A DNA stretch of 64,000 nucleotides from Canna indica. Lineage: Eukaryota > Streptophyta > Magnoliopsida > Zingiberales > Cannaceae. The stretch's first letter is position 1, and the number at the start of each line of letters is the position of its first letter. This document shows positions 1 through 11,140 of this stretch, piece by piece. Location of the stretch: the NCBI GenBank assembly GCA_034359265.1, contig CP136890.1:32840501-32904500 (forward strand), given 5' to 3'. The position numbers and the translations under genes are program-made. Under the pieces are notes generated by a model that worked only from the letters and a program-made list of their open reading frames with translations, was not told the DNA's origin and ran no database searches.

Positions 1-2660
1 ATAGAGGTATGCTTAACCACGGGAGAAAAAATATCTTTGTAGTCAATTCCTTCCTTTTGACTGTATCCCTTTGCCACAAGCCGAGCTTTATAGATGCCGC
101 CTTCTTTGAGTTTGTAGATCCACTTGCACCCAACAAGTTTCTTGTGCGGTGGAGGCTTCACAAGTTTCCAAGTATTATTTTTCTACAGGGACTTGAATTC
201 TTCCGCCATAGCTTCTCGCCACTTTCTTGAATCTGTCCGATTTAGGGCTTCTTTATAGGAGGCTGATTCTTCAGTGCATGGAGTTTCTTCAGCCACTGCT
301 AGAGCATATGTAGCAACATTTGCATACCTAGGATTAGGACGTGGTACTCGCCTAGGTCGGTTGAGGGCAATGGAATAAGGATTATCCTCCTCAACTTGAT
401 GTTGCTCCTCCTGAACCCGGTGTGACTCCTCCTGGACTTGAACATGTTCTTCAGTGACATGTTTTGAAGCAGTGTCATTGGCTTCTATGGAAGGCGGTCT
501 AGGTGCAGGTGTAGGGAACCAGAATTTTTTGGTAGCATGCTGAGGTGGTGTTTCTTCTGATTGCACTGTAATTTCCTGTGAGTCCTCCTCTTCTTGGTTC
601 TCCTTTTTCAATTTAAAGAGTACCTGTTCATCAAAAATTACATCTCTATGGATTTCGGCTTTACAATTATTTAGACACCACACTTTATAGCCTTTCACTC
701 CACTAGGATATCCTAAGAAAATATATTTCTTTGATCTAGGTTCTAATTTTCCTTCATTCACTCTGACATAGACAGTGCTCCCAAAAATTTTAAGGTGGTC
801 ATAAGAGGCTGGCGACCCGGTCCATTTTTCCTCAGGCGTCTTGAATTAAATGGATGAAGAAGGTGATCGATTTATCAGGTAGCAAGCGGTGGATGCAGCC
901 TCTGCCCAAAAACTTTTAGAAAGGTTAGCATTAGAAAGCATACTTCTTACCCTTTCTATGATGGTGCGGTTCATCCTTTCTGCTACTCCATTCTGCTAAG
1001 GTGTGTAGGGAACTGTGTGATGTTTGATGATCCCTTCTCTGGAGCAAAAATCTTTAAATTCTCCACTGCAAAATTCTAGGCCATTGTCGGCTCGCAGGGT
1101 CCGAACATATCTACCGGTTTGCTTCTCAATCATTGCTTTCCAAGACTGAAATTTGGAGAAAATATCAGATTTATTTTTTATAAAATAAGCCCATACCTTC
1201 CTGGAGTAATCATCAATGAATGTGAGCATGTATCGGGCTCCTCCTTGGGATTAAACCGGTGATGGCCCCCATAAATCAGAGTGGATGTAGTCCAGTTTTT
1301 CTTTTGCATAATGTTGCCCTGTGGAGAATGAGACTCTTTTATGTTTGCCATAGATGCAATGTTCACATAAATCTAACTTAGCAAATTTCTGTTTTCCAAG
1401 TAATCCCTTTAGTTCAAGAATTAGCATGCTCCTTTCATTAATATGCCATAATTTAGCAATATCATCAGAGTGTTCAGAAGTTACCATAGCTGCACCACTT
1501 GTTACCGTTGTGCCTTGCAGGATGTAGAGTTGGTTTACTTTTAGTGCTTTCGTTACTGTTAAGGACCCATTTGTGACTCTGAAAACTCCGTCTTGGCCTG
1601 AATACTTGTATCCAAGTGCATCTAGAGAAGATAAAGAAATTAAATTTCTTTTAAGACCTGGAACATGCCATACCTGAGTTAGAATCCTTGTAATTCCATC
1701 ATGCATTTTGATTTTTACTGAGCCAACACCTGCTACTTGACATGATGAGTCATTTCCCATTAGCACTTCCTTACCATCAGCATGTCCATATGTGGTAAAC
1801 CATTCTCGGTGCGGTGTCATATGGTAAGAGCAACCTGAATCTAAAATTCACTCATCTTGAGATCTAACATAACAAACAGAAATTGTAAGTACCTCTACTT
1901 TTTCATCCTCATCTGCATAGGATGCTTCTCCATTCTGATTTTGTTCCTCCAATCTTCGTTTCAGATTACGGCATTCTGATTTGATGTGTCCCATCTTTTT
2001 GCAATAATAGCACTGCATATTTTTGGACCTGGATTTAGATCTGAACTTACCTCAGCTTTTATCCCGTGACCTCTTTCGTCCTCTAGAGGATCCTGTGGTA
2101 AGTTGAGAGTCGACAACCTCCTTGTATACTAGCATTGTTGTCACTTCATCTAGAGTAATAGTATTCTTGCCATACAATAAACTTTCACGAAAATTTTTAA
2201 AAGAAGCAGGGAGAGTAATTAGAAGCATAAAAGCCTTATCTTCTTCCTCAAATTTAACTTCCATATCCTCAAGATTAGCAAGAATAGAACGAAAAGTGCT
2301 AATATGATTTTTAACAGAAGTGCCATCAGTCATGCGTAAAAAATATAATTTCTGCCTAAGTGCCATCTTACTTGTAAGAGTTTTATCCTGATAGATTGTA
2401 GCAAGCTTTTTCTATACATCTGCGGCGGTCTTTTCTGATGCAACTTCTCGTAGTGTCTCGTCGCAGATGCTCATGATTAAGGTGGCTTTAGCACTTTCAT
2501 CGGTCCGGTCCTTTTCCCTTTCAGTGCCTTCTATTGCATCTCGCCCATGAATAGTGTCTTGAAGGTTCTCTTTAACCAAAATTGCTTTCATCTTCAAAGC
2601 CCACAATGAATAGTTGACATTGTGGTCCAATTTTTGGATTTCATATTTTTCCCTTGACAT
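1..2660 (-). pseudogene. copia gag-pol polyprotein, single frame, nonsense-decayed, partial
   Basis: ATG at 2660 opens MSREKYEIQKLDHNVNYSLW, a UBN2-type gag. The same frame then runs through the zinc knuckle (CYYCKKMGHIKSEC, about 1990-1950), protease (LDSGCSYHMTPH, about 1845-1810), GAG-pre-integrase (about 1470-1300), integrase core (FIDDYSR at about 1220, RADNGLEF at about 1090, QNGVAERMNRT at about 985), integrase C-terminus (IFLGYP at about 715) and RT start (GCKWIYKLK, about 125). Seven in-frame stops interrupt it: 2412 TAG, 2052 TGA, 1848 TGA, 1251 TAA, 996 TAG, 846 TAA and 183 TAG. The distances between successive stops are all multiples of three, so no net frameshift is visible. Each stop is explained by one C-to-T or G-to-A transition from Trp, Gln or Arg. 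The protein would act in cytoplasmic particles and nuclear integration; this copy cannot make it. Confidence 0.9.
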
Positions 2661-2672
2661 TGTAGATTTATT

Positions 2673-2685
2673 GGCTCTGATACCA
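2673..2685 (-). other. Primer binding site, tRNA-Met type
   Basis: The minus strand reads TGGTATCAGAGCC, complementary to the 3' end of initiator tRNA-Met, a few bases inside the LTR end. It fixes the orientation of the element and the LTR boundary. Confidence 0.9.
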
Positions 2686-2689
2686 CAAC

Positions 2690-3406
2690 TGTTAGGAAGA
2701 AATTGGGTCTTCCTGCAAGGATCCAAAATTCCAAACGCCAAAAGGAAAAATACCAAAATGAGTAAATCCAAAAATAATACAAAGAACACCAAATTTACGT
2801 GGTTCAGCCCGGCGGGGTACCGGGCCTACTCCACGGGGAGAAGAGGGCACTTGATTTTATTAAAAGGAGGAGAAAACACGGCCAATACAAGAGTGGAATA
2901 CAATTGATTAATAAACTATAAAGAAAAATACTGCCTGTTCTCGGATATTTTTCTGTACCCCGAAATTTAGATTCCTGCTTCTGCTTGAAAACTGTGGATG
3001 CGGCGTCCTTGATCTTCTTGCTTCTGCCTAAGACGATGTGAAGGGGAAGAGAGCCGCTGGAAAGGAATTCTGCCTGAGAAACGGAGTAGATGAGAGGCTC
3101 TGAGAATTATTGGGATGATCTCATCCTTTGAAACTGCATATTAGACCCCTATTTATAATAGAGGAGGAGAGCCGATTCATGCCTGATTTATTGGAGAAAA
3201 AATCTCTATAAAATTTACTGTTCCGTCTGATTTAATCGGATGGTTACTGTAATTTTTTTTACCAAGTAATTGAGGCGGTGGATAAGCTTTTGGCTGGAAA
3301 TAGTAAAAAATAGACCGAGTTCCATGCAAGGAACCGGTCAAAATTGGCGGCTGGAGGGATGTTCGGCCCGCCTAGGCCGGGCCGAGCCCAAAACAGATGC
3401 TGCTCT

Positions 3407-3437
<31 letters not shown>

Positions 3438-3481
3438 GCTGGCCCATTTCATATTGGGTTTAAAATGAATCAACCGTCACA
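2690..3481 (-). repeat. 5' LTR of the Tork-like copia
   Basis: In the minus sense it runs TGTGACGGTTGATTC... to ...CTTCCTAACA, 792 bp, and directly abuts the PBS. Its middle (about 3130-3260) aligns by eye with the LTRs at 7205-8150 and 9741-10697 (shared block about GATTAAATCAGACGGA and the downstream TATA region), so the two copia elements are relatives. It holds a CT microsatellite at about 3405-3438. The other LTR lies off the window. Confidence 0.85.
3150..3157 (-). promoter_or_regulatory. TATA box in the LTR
   Basis: The minus strand reads TATAAATA in a block conserved with the TATA-containing block of the related LTR at 10221. This is the likely start region for genomic RNA. Promoter activity is inferred from position and sequence only. 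Confidence 0.5.
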
Positions 3482-3705
3482 ATTAAGATATTGGTATTTC
3501 TCCAAATTCAAATAATATGCTTTCTTTTGAACATAGACTTATGAATGCATGCTTTTACTATTTTGTTATCTTGTGTGTATATGAATAAGGATAGTTCTAT
3601 ATATAGCATAAATAGGTTCATACATGCATATTATTTTACTTTGAAATGATGCACTAAGGATCTTAATAAGAATGAAGGAGTAAGCATCTCATGGTATGTT
3701 TGCTC
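3482..3705. other. Unassigned AT-rich spacer
   Basis: No open frame with recognisable motifs, no terminal repeats. It lies between the copia LTR and the TSD of the solo LTR, and is probably older target DNA. Confidence 0.5.
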
Positions 3706-3710
3706 CTTAA

Positions 3711-5048
3711 TGTAGGCGAAATAACAATACTAGAGAGGGGTAAATAGTGTGTTTACCAATTCGATTAGTCTAAATTCGATTTTAATTATTTTTTAAAACT
3801 AATTAGGCGAATTATAATTTTACGATTGGATGCAAAAACAATAATAAATCAATTAAGCACAACTGAATATAACAATGCAAACACAAGATTTATAATGGTT
3901 CGGCCCCAATGTCTACTCCACTACTTAAGCACCCCGCTTAGAATTTTCAAAATAAGTTTTACTAGATTAATTAATTTCCCTTACACAGAGGACTTTGACT
4001 CAAAGAGTCGCACTCTCGACCTAAGGCACTTCCACACCCGGAAATCTCCGCCTTCTTACCGAGAGCACTCTTCCACCTCAACCCTAAGGGATACCTCAAC
4101 TAATCCTAGTAAAAACTAAGTTTACACAAGTGGCTTTACACCTTCACAATCAGGTAACCACTTACACAACAAGACCTAACAACCTAGGTCTTCTTACAAA
4201 CTCAAATCAAAGGAAATATATTCAAATAACAGTTAAAATACAATCAAGAGAGCTAAAAGAGTAAACCAAGATTAAAAGCTCTTTTCCAAGCCTTGGAACC
4301 TCCAACACGCCGAGTCGTAGAGCTTGATTCAATTCCCAAGTTGAGGTAGCAACTGACGCTTGAGAAAATATTCATGGAAAGAGCAGAGCACGCTTAATCA
4401 ATCTCTAGAAGGCTTAAATCTTCCTTTTAATTGCTCAATAAAATCTGTAATCATCAAGGAAGAAGCATGAAAGAAGTTAGATGGGGTATATTTATACCCT
4501 CATGAAGAAACGGTAGCTCAACGGATAGAAAACTATCAGTTGCAGTCGCTCGGTCGATTGGTTGATCGACCAACCGATCGACCGATCGACCAACCGATCG
4601 ACCGATCGACCGGTCGAACGACCGCTGCATCTTCTCTCTGTGCGATCGACCGACGGGTCGACCGCCAGACGCGAATCCTGCGTTCCCTCAATCCGGTTGA
4701 CCGAACCTACGCTGAATTTGATTTCTTCAGCCTTCTTCTTCCGTGCTTCATTTACGGGTTCTGGCTTTCAACGAGCATCATCTTGGAGAGCTTTCCATGT
4801 GATCTTTGAGCTCGTCCAATACGACTTTGGTGCACACGTTGATCTTCGAGATGTTTCGCGACGAACCCGAGCGCGATGATCAATGTCCTTTCAATTTTCC
4901 GATTTCTCTAATTTATCTAATCGAGGACATCGAACGCTAACTGATATGGAACATGAAAGATTTCTTAGTGAAATATTAGTTACATATTTGTTATAATCAA
5001 AACCGAAATTAAAAAGTTAAGATCAAGGTTGAAAATCGAAAGCCAACA
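3711..5048 (-). repeat. Solo LTR, Sirevirus-like family (copy A)
   Basis: A 1338-bp LTR on the minus strand, starting TGTTGGCTTTCGATTTTC and ending at 3711, flanked by perfect 5-bp target duplications CTTAA (3706-3710 and 5049-5053). It shares long blocks with the LTRs at 12726, 25752, 45360, 48395, 55282 and 58778, including the 'ggttcggccccaatg' block and the 'cgaccgatcgaccg' palindrome cluster (about 4545-4690). With no internal region and an intact TSD, it arose by LTR-LTR recombination. The open frames inside it carry no known domain. Confidence 0.9.
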
Positions 5049-5053
5049 CTTAA

Positions 5054-5445
5054 CCTCTCTCTCTCTATATATATCTAGCTCTTTCTTATACTCTGCAAGT
5101 GAATTTGATATCTATTTCAACATTTTATTAGTTCATCAAGTACCAAATATTCTTGAATATACTGATGAACTCTTAGAAAATACGTCATATAGATGGATCT
5201 ATTTCATTTGTTTGACATCGAAGAAGATTGGTAAGATAGTAATAATATTTTAATTGAATAACATATTAATTAAATGTTATTTGTCATTTTTAGCACGTAG
5301 GAAGATAGAGAAGTTAAAATGACCATCAACCCACCTTGAGTTATTTAACTACACCACAAGTGACACATTGGTGATGATGACTATGTCAATAATAGGTCAT
5401 GGAGAGTGGCAATATGTATTAATTTATAATTGATTCATTTTTAAA
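5054..5445. other. Unassigned AT-rich DNA
   Basis: It starts with a CT/TA microsatellite (5054-5080). No coding motif or terminal repeat is recognisable. Confidence 0.4.
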
Positions 5446-5745
5446 TGAGAAAAGAGCCCAATATGCTCACCAAGTATTGGAAAATGTGCAAATTTGCCCA
5501 TTAACTATGATTTTTATTAAAATTGTCATCGACGTTACATAATTAGATGAATTTTGCCATTTTTCTTAATAGAAGTCTATGTCAGTAAAAGGAAGCCAAC
5601 GTGGCAAGTAAAGCTCGGCCACATAAGATGCCACGATGAAAAATGACACGTGATAATTATGTACTAACAATGATAATTTTGGCCCAAAACATATTTAAGG
5701 GATAAATTTGCACATTTTTTAATATTTTATGAGAAAATTTGCACA
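5446..5745 (+). repeat. MITE-like element, copy 1
   Basis: The ends are inverted versions of each other (about 5478 AATGTGCAAATTTGCCC against about 5697 GGGATAAATTTGCACATT). The whole unit recurs in inverted orientation at 5998-6343, sharing the block around 'aagatgccacgatgaaaa' and 'taattatgtactaacaa'. It resembles short Mutator-like MITEs with TIRs of the 'GGGCAAATTTG' kind. There is no coding capacity. The TSD is not clear. Confidence 0.6.
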
Positions 5746-5997
5746 TAAGAAGCAACATCATCACGATTTACAAACACAAGCATTACCACACTGTTAATAA
5801 TAATTAAATTTAATCAAATTTTATTTTAGTAATCAAGATATATCTTTTTTAATATTATTTTTGTTTCATCTTTAAAATCTATATTTCTCAAAAAATTCAC
5901 TAAAGTATTTGATTAAATTCTAAGGTAGAAGTCAAGCTTGCATAAATCGTGCAATCGACATAAAAAATGTTGGTCGGGCACCATATAAATTTTATTC

Positions 5998-6343
5998 AAG
6001 GGAAAATATCCAAATTTAATCCTGAAGTATTGAAAAAAGTATAAATTTGCCCCTAAAATATTGAAAAATATGTAGATTTTCTCCTAAAGTAAGTTTCGGG
6101 CCAATTTGCCCTTGTTAGTACATAATTATTACGTGTCATTTTCATCGTGGCATCTTAGGTGGCTAAACTTCACTTGTCACATTGGCTTTCGTTTGTTGAT
6201 GTGTACTTCCGTCAAGAAAAAGAGGAAAAATAATTTAATTATATAACGTCGAAAGTAATTTTGGTTAAAAACATAGTTAATAGGCAAATTTGCATATTTT
6301 TTAATATTTCAAGGGCAAATTTGACCATTTTCCCTTTCTAAAT
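5998..6343 (-). repeat. MITE-like element, copy 2 (inverted)
   Basis: Reverse-complement homologue of 5446-5745, ending ...GGGCAAATTTGACCATTTTCCC. Each copy has its own inverted ends, so two insertions in opposite orientation are likelier than one fold-back, but a single element with roughly 300-bp arms and a 250-bp loop is not excluded. Confidence 0.6.
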
Positions 6344-6558
6344 AGCTAATAATTATTTAAAAATTATACAAGAGACTTAGGAGACATTAATTAGAGAAAA
6401 GTACGGTACAAATGTATTATCAAAGTTGATACTTAACTTGGATGCATGAATTAATATTGTTAGTTCCTCTTTCTTATGATCGAGTTTATGGTTTTGAATG
6501 TTTATGGGATCCTAATTAATTATATTATCTGAAACTCAAGTTCAACGAAATCTATTGC

Positions 6559-6646
6559 AACTACTTATGGGCATGAGCGGAGGAGGATGAGTGGGATACT
6601 AGGAACTACTTGGGCATGAGCGGAGGAGGATGAGTGGGATACTAGG
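6559..6646. repeat. Tandem duplication, 45/43 bp
   Basis: Two adjacent near-identical copies (6559-6603 and 6604-6646) containing 'gggcatgagcggaggaggat'. They differ by a 2-bp indel, which suggests a recent slippage or unequal exchange event. Confidence 0.85.
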
Positions 6647-7198
6647 CATATTAAAATGACGTCCATGTGATAGCATATTGATGCTAGACTGCTAGTCATA
6701 CTGAGATGGCGTCCATGCGATAGCATATTACAAACTTAGAGGCATCAAGTAATTAAAGCACAAGTTAATACTCGAGTTAAAGCTCAAGTTCAGTTGATGT
6801 TGACAAAGCTTGGATTTTTCGATTCCATATCCTTTAGATACTCCTTCAACTTCCACTTCACCTCCATCATCACCTTAGATATTGATTTGAAAATATGTTT
6901 TTTTTTAACATGTAAAATAGTAATACATTTGAAATATACTTGTCATGTAATACTTCTATTTATGATGATGTTTTTTATATTTAAGTTGATATTTTTTAAT
7001 ATTGACATTATGAAATGTTACATTTGAATGTTAATTACATAAGAGGATACTTTTGAATGTTGATAACTTTTAAATTTTCAATGGTGAAAGTAGTAATGTC
7101 AGATCATTGTTGTTTGTTAGTAATATGAATTATTCTATGACATGGCGTAATATTATTTGTAAAACAAGAATATATTCAATTTTTTAATTTCTTTTTTT
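6647..7198. other. Unassigned AT-rich DNA
   Basis: A diverged repeat of 'gtccatgtgatagcatatt' (about 6661-6727) follows the tandem duplication. No gene or element ends recognised up to the TSD of the next copia. Confidence 0.4.
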
Positions 7199-7204
7199 CC
7201 TAAC

Positions 7205-8150
7205 TATTAGAGATTGACTCAAATTGGGTCCGAACCGAATCCAACGAGTCCGACCGAATTCAAATCGGAGTTGATTTGATCCAGATATGCTTGAACCGAT
7301 TTGCCAATTTGATTGAATCATGTTGAACCAGACTCGATCAAAATAAACTATAATTTTATAATCATGGGCATGGGAGCTCAGCCCACCATCTTCTCAAGAT
7401 ACCCATGCCAATGTTGCAACAGTACATGATTTTTTTTTCAAATTGATAATAACTTCAGAAGTTTTCAAATTGATGATGTGTAAATCAAATATTGCTTTTG
7501 ACTAGCCAAATGGAGAAGAAGGTGGAGGCATCACGTGAAGCCACCAAGCATTTTGCAAGTTTCTTTGGTCAAAAGAAGCATTTCAGCCATTCAATTAAAT
7601 CAGATGGAACATCAAATTCTTTGGAGATTTTTTCTCCACTAAAGCAGGCATGAATTGGCTCCCTCCCTCCATTATAAATTGGGTCTAATATGCAGTTCTA
7701 AAATCATCCCACACAAAGAGAAAATCCTCCCATATGAGAGTTTTCAGAGATCTAAAAAATTAAGAGTACCGCTACAACCCTTTTCCAAGGAGTGCCCCTT
7801 CTCAGTTTCCGACATACAATAGCAGGAGTTTAGTTTCAAAGCAGATCTTGGAGAGATAGTGCCTCTACTCTGTACCAATTTCAGGTTCAATTAATTTAAG
7901 ATTATTTGCTGTATTCTGAAGGAGATTTAGATTATTGCACTCGTATTGTAAAGTTCTTTTCTGGATTTAATAAAACAGTCTCCTCTTCTCCCTGTGGACG
8001 TAGGATCGGCACGTCACTGAGTTCGAATCACGTTAACCCCCTTGTGTCTTTTGTTTTTCTGCATTATTATTATCGGATTTGGTTTTCCATTTTTCTCGCC
8101 GGGTTCAAGTTTTGTAGATCCTACAAGAAATTACCCTAAATTTCCTAACA
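7205..8150 (+). repeat. 5' LTR, gag-protease copia
   Basis: Begins TATTAGAGATTGACTC (TG mutated to TA) and ends TTTCCTAACA. It is homologous over its full length to 9741-10697, with an internal indel near the TATA region. Confidence 0.9.
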
Positions 8151-8151
8151 G

Positions 8152-8164
8152 TTGGTATTAGAGT
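8152..8164 (+). other. Primer binding site (decayed), tRNA-Met type
   Basis: TTGGTATTAGAGTC next to the LTR end; a C-to-T change from the usual TGGTATCAGAG. Confidence 0.8.
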
Positions 8165-8178
8165 CTACTTCCCCAACC

Positions 8179-9663
8179 ATGGCGAGCACCAAATTTGATA
8201 TTGAGAAGTTAGATCGCAATGTCAACTATGCACTTTGGTCAATGAAGATGAAAGCAATCTTAACTATGGAGAAAATACATGATGTTATTCTTGGTAAGGA
8301 TAAGATGCAGGGGACCGAGGAGGAGAAAGAATATAAGGAGCAAAAGACAATTGCAGTTTTGTACCTAAGCCTATCAAATGAAGCACTTCGAGAAATTGCA
8401 TCCCAAAAGACAGCTAAAGGTATTTGGGACAAACTCGCATCCTTGTATCAGGACAAAACTCTCACCGGTAAAATGGCTTTGAAGCAGAAGCTCCATTTCC
8501 TACGTATGGCAGAAGGCACATCGATTAAAGAGCATATCAATACTTTTCAGACAATAATCATGGACCTAGAGAATATAGGTGTCAAAATTAAAGAGGAAGA
8601 TAAGACTTTATTCCTTTTATGTTCACTTCAACTTCTTTTAAATTTTTTTGTGAAACTATGCTTTTTGGAAAGACTACTATTACTCCAGAACAGCTGATCA
8701 CTGCTCTTGTGTCTAAGGAGCTCATGGACACACATCTTACAACAAATTCCTCTGGTGGAGGGAACGGAGAAGCTCTCTACTCTAATGAAGTAGGAGAAGG
8801 CAACAAATCAAATGTCACTTGTTATTACTGTAAAAAATGAGGTCACTTCAAGTCAGAATGTTGCAGTCTTAAGAAAAAGTTACAGCAGCAAAATAAGGGT
8901 CAAGACGCACATGTGGAGGCCTCTTACGCATATTTTGATAAAATTGAGGTACTAGTCGTGACAGATGGCACACGCACTACTAAGACACGCCGTGGGCGAC
9001 GGCGGTCTCGTCGGCGACAACACACCTCAGGTCAAAATTCCTCTTCATCTTCTTCTGATATATCTGATAATGCAACATGCAATCCAGGTACGAACAGGTC
9101 AACAACCAGTAGCATTAATTGATGAGTGGTTCCTGGATTCTGGGTGTTCCTATCACATGACTCCACATCGGACGACCTTTGTGAATTATCGGCACACCAA
9201 TGGTGGAGTAGTTCATGTCGACAACAACGTACCTTGCAAAGTTGTCGAATTCAGAATAGTGAAATTAAAATTGCATGATGACTCGACAAAGATCCTAGCA
9301 AATGTTCATCATGTCCCGAAGCTAGAAAGGAATCTAGTATCTCTTGGAGTTCTTGACACTAGGGGCTATACGACATCCTCTACAGGAGGAGTCTTGGAGG
9401 TACAAGATGGAGCCACGATGGTACTGAAGGCTCCAAGGACGTCGAATAATTTATACAAGGTGGACGGATCCATCTTTCGTGAAGCAGTTCAGATTCCGAG
9501 GCAAAATATAGCAAAATCAGACACTGGGTCAGGTATAAATTTTGCTTTCAGGGAAATCCCTTCTCAGAGATGCACAATGAAGGAGGAGACTCGAAAGATT
9601 ATGTGGGTTCCTAAGGCCAAGCAGGAAGCTCGCTCGGCCCACTTGAACACTGATTCGACGTAG
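8179..9663 (+). pseudogene. copia gag-protease, frameshifted
   Basis: ATG at 8179 opens MASTKFDIEKLDRNVNYALW, a UBN2-type gag homologous to the gag of the left-edge copia. The frame shifts near 8610-8640, and the next frame continues FCETMLFGKTTITPEQL. The zinc knuckle CYYCKK*GHFKSEC (about 8823-8863) has a TGA at 8838. A further frame shift at about 8965 leads to protease WFLDSGCSYHMTPHRTTF (about 9127-9180) with the DSG triad intact, then the post-protease segment HHVPKLERNLVSLG (about 9308). The last roughly 60 residues before the stop at 9661 match no pol domain I recognise and may be deletion-junction sequence. Capsid and protease could once have been made; integrase and RT have been deleted. 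Confidence 0.85.
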
Positions 9664-9729
9664 GCCCTATACGGGCCTTGTAGGAGAGGAGGACGACTTT
9701 TGAGGATTGCATCGGCCCCAATTTTCATC

Positions 9730-9740
9730 AAAGGAGGAAT
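9730..9740 (+). other. Polypurine tract
   Basis: AAAGGAGGAAT directly before the TG of the 3' LTR, the usual plus-strand priming site. Confidence 0.85.
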
Positions 9741-10697
9741 TGTTAGAGGTTGACTCAAATTGGGTCCAAACTGAATCCAACGAGTCCGATCGGATCCAAA
9801 TCGGAGTTGATTTGATCCAGATATGCTTGAATCGGTTTGCCAATTTGATTGAACCATGTTGAATCGGACTTGATCAAAATAAACCATGATTTTATAATCA
9901 TGGGCATGGGAGCCTAGCCCACCATCTTCTCAAGATACCCATGTCAATGTTGCAGTAGCACACGTAAAAGTTTTCAAATTGATAATAACTTCAGATGTTT
10001 TCAAATTGATGATGTGTAAATCAAATATTACTTTTGACTAGTCAAAGAGAGAAAAAGATGGAGGCATCACGTGAAGCCACCAAGCATTTTGCAAGATTCT
10101 TTGGTCAAAAGAAGCATTTCAGCCATCCGATTAAATCAGACGGAGCAGCAAATTCCTTGGAGATTTTTTCTCCACTAAAGCAGGCATGTTTAGTGGCATG
10201 AATCAGCTCTCCCCCTCTATTATAAATAGGGGCCTAATATGCAGTTCTTAAATCATCCCACACAAAGAGAAAATCCCCCCATATGAGAGTTTTCAAAGAT
10301 TCAAAAAATTAAGAGTGCCGCTACTACCCTTTTTCAAGGAGTGCCCCTTCTCAGTTTTCAACATACAACAACAGAAGTTCAGTTTCAAGGAAGATATTGT
10401 AGAGACAATGCCTCTACTCCGTACCAATTTCAGGTTCAATTAATTTAAGACAATTTGATGTATTCTGAAGGGGATTTAGATTATTGCACTCGTATTATAA
10501 AGTTCTTTTCTGGATTTAATAAAACAGTTTCCTCTTCTCCCTGTGGACGTAGGATCGGCACCCCGCCGAGTCCGAACCACATTAATCCCCTTGTGTCTTT
10601 TGTTTTTCTGCATTATTATTATCGGATTTGGTTTTCCGTTATTCCCGCCGGGTTTGGATTTCGTAAATCCTGCAGAAAATTATCCTAAATTTCAACA
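9741..10697 (+). repeat. 3' LTR, gag-protease copia
   Basis: 957 bp, TGTTAGAGGTTGACTC... to ...AAATTTCAACA, followed by the CCTAAC duplication. It contains the motif 'cctgtggacgtaggatcggc' near the 3' end, also seen at the same place in other LTR families of the window. Confidence 0.9.
10221..10228 (+). promoter_or_regulatory. TATA box in the LTR
   Basis: TATAAATA in the LTR copy; the 5' LTR has the weaker TATAAATT at the aligned place. Transcription start is inferred. Confidence 0.5.
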
Positions 10698-10703
10698 CCT
10701 AAC

Positions 10704-11140
10704 AAATTACCGACAAATATCATATGTATTTGTATTATCAACAGGTTATATTTGTCGGTACCACTTACTCCATTGGTAATACTAACGAGAAGTGGTCATG
10801 GTATTTCCAAATTTTTTTTCATTGATGTTATTAAAAAAAGGAACATTTTGTTTCCATTAACAACAAATTTAATTTATTGTTATTATCAATAAAAACATAT
10901 TTGTTTGTATTGCCATTTGATATAAAAATCTATTGGTATTACCAACATATATTTGTAATATTCTATCGGTAATACCGACACACTTTTACTAACAAAGCTA
11001 TCGACAGATTTGTTTGTCGATGAAAGTCATTACCAACGAATTTCATACTATTACCAATAGATTTTGTACGTTGGTGAAATTTCTATGTAACATATAACTA
11101 ATGCATACTAAGGTTAACCCACTTGAAATGCATATATATC
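10704..11140. repeat. Subterminal-repeat-like DNA, possible CACTA remnant
   Basis: Rich in short direct and inverted copies of TTACCGAC / GTCGGTA / ACCAACGAATT variants (e.g. 10708, 10752, 10970, 11031). Such arrays are typical of the subterminal regions of CACTA elements. No terminal CACTA end was found, and the left boundary was cut by the copia insertion. Confidence 0.35.

Larger units (their letters stand above)
1..3481 (-). mobile_element. Ty1/copia retrotransposon, Tork-like, left part off window
   Basis: Reading the minus strand: 5' LTR (3481-2690), tRNA-Met-type PBS (2685-2673), gag, protease, integrase and the first third of reverse transcriptase, which runs off the left edge. The domain order (integrase before RT) is diagnostic of Ty1/copia. 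The protease-proximal region and the gag N-terminus (EKxDxNVNYxLW type) resemble Tork-lineage elements; the lineage call is from memory of family motifs. The 3' LTR and therefore the TSD lie outside the window. The bases after the LTR (3482 on) are ATTAA. Confidence 0.9.
7205..10697 (+). mobile_element. Non-autonomous copia retrotransposon with gag-protease only
   Basis: A 3493-bp element: LTR (7205-8150), PBS, gag, zinc knuckle, protease, a short unrecognised tail, PPT (9730-9740), LTR (9741-10697). The sequence CCTAAC flanks both sides (7199-7204 and 10698-10703) and supports both borders, though 6 bp is one longer than the usual copia TSD. Integrase, RT and RNase H are absent: the internal region is only about 1.6 kb. 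Related by LTR and gag to the Tork-like element at 1-3481. Mobility would have needed pol supplied in trans. Confidence 0.9.

Noticed and set aside
3826..4119. 97-codon open frame in solo LTR A
   Set aside because: It is LTR sequence repeated in several family copies, without a known domain or consistent frame.
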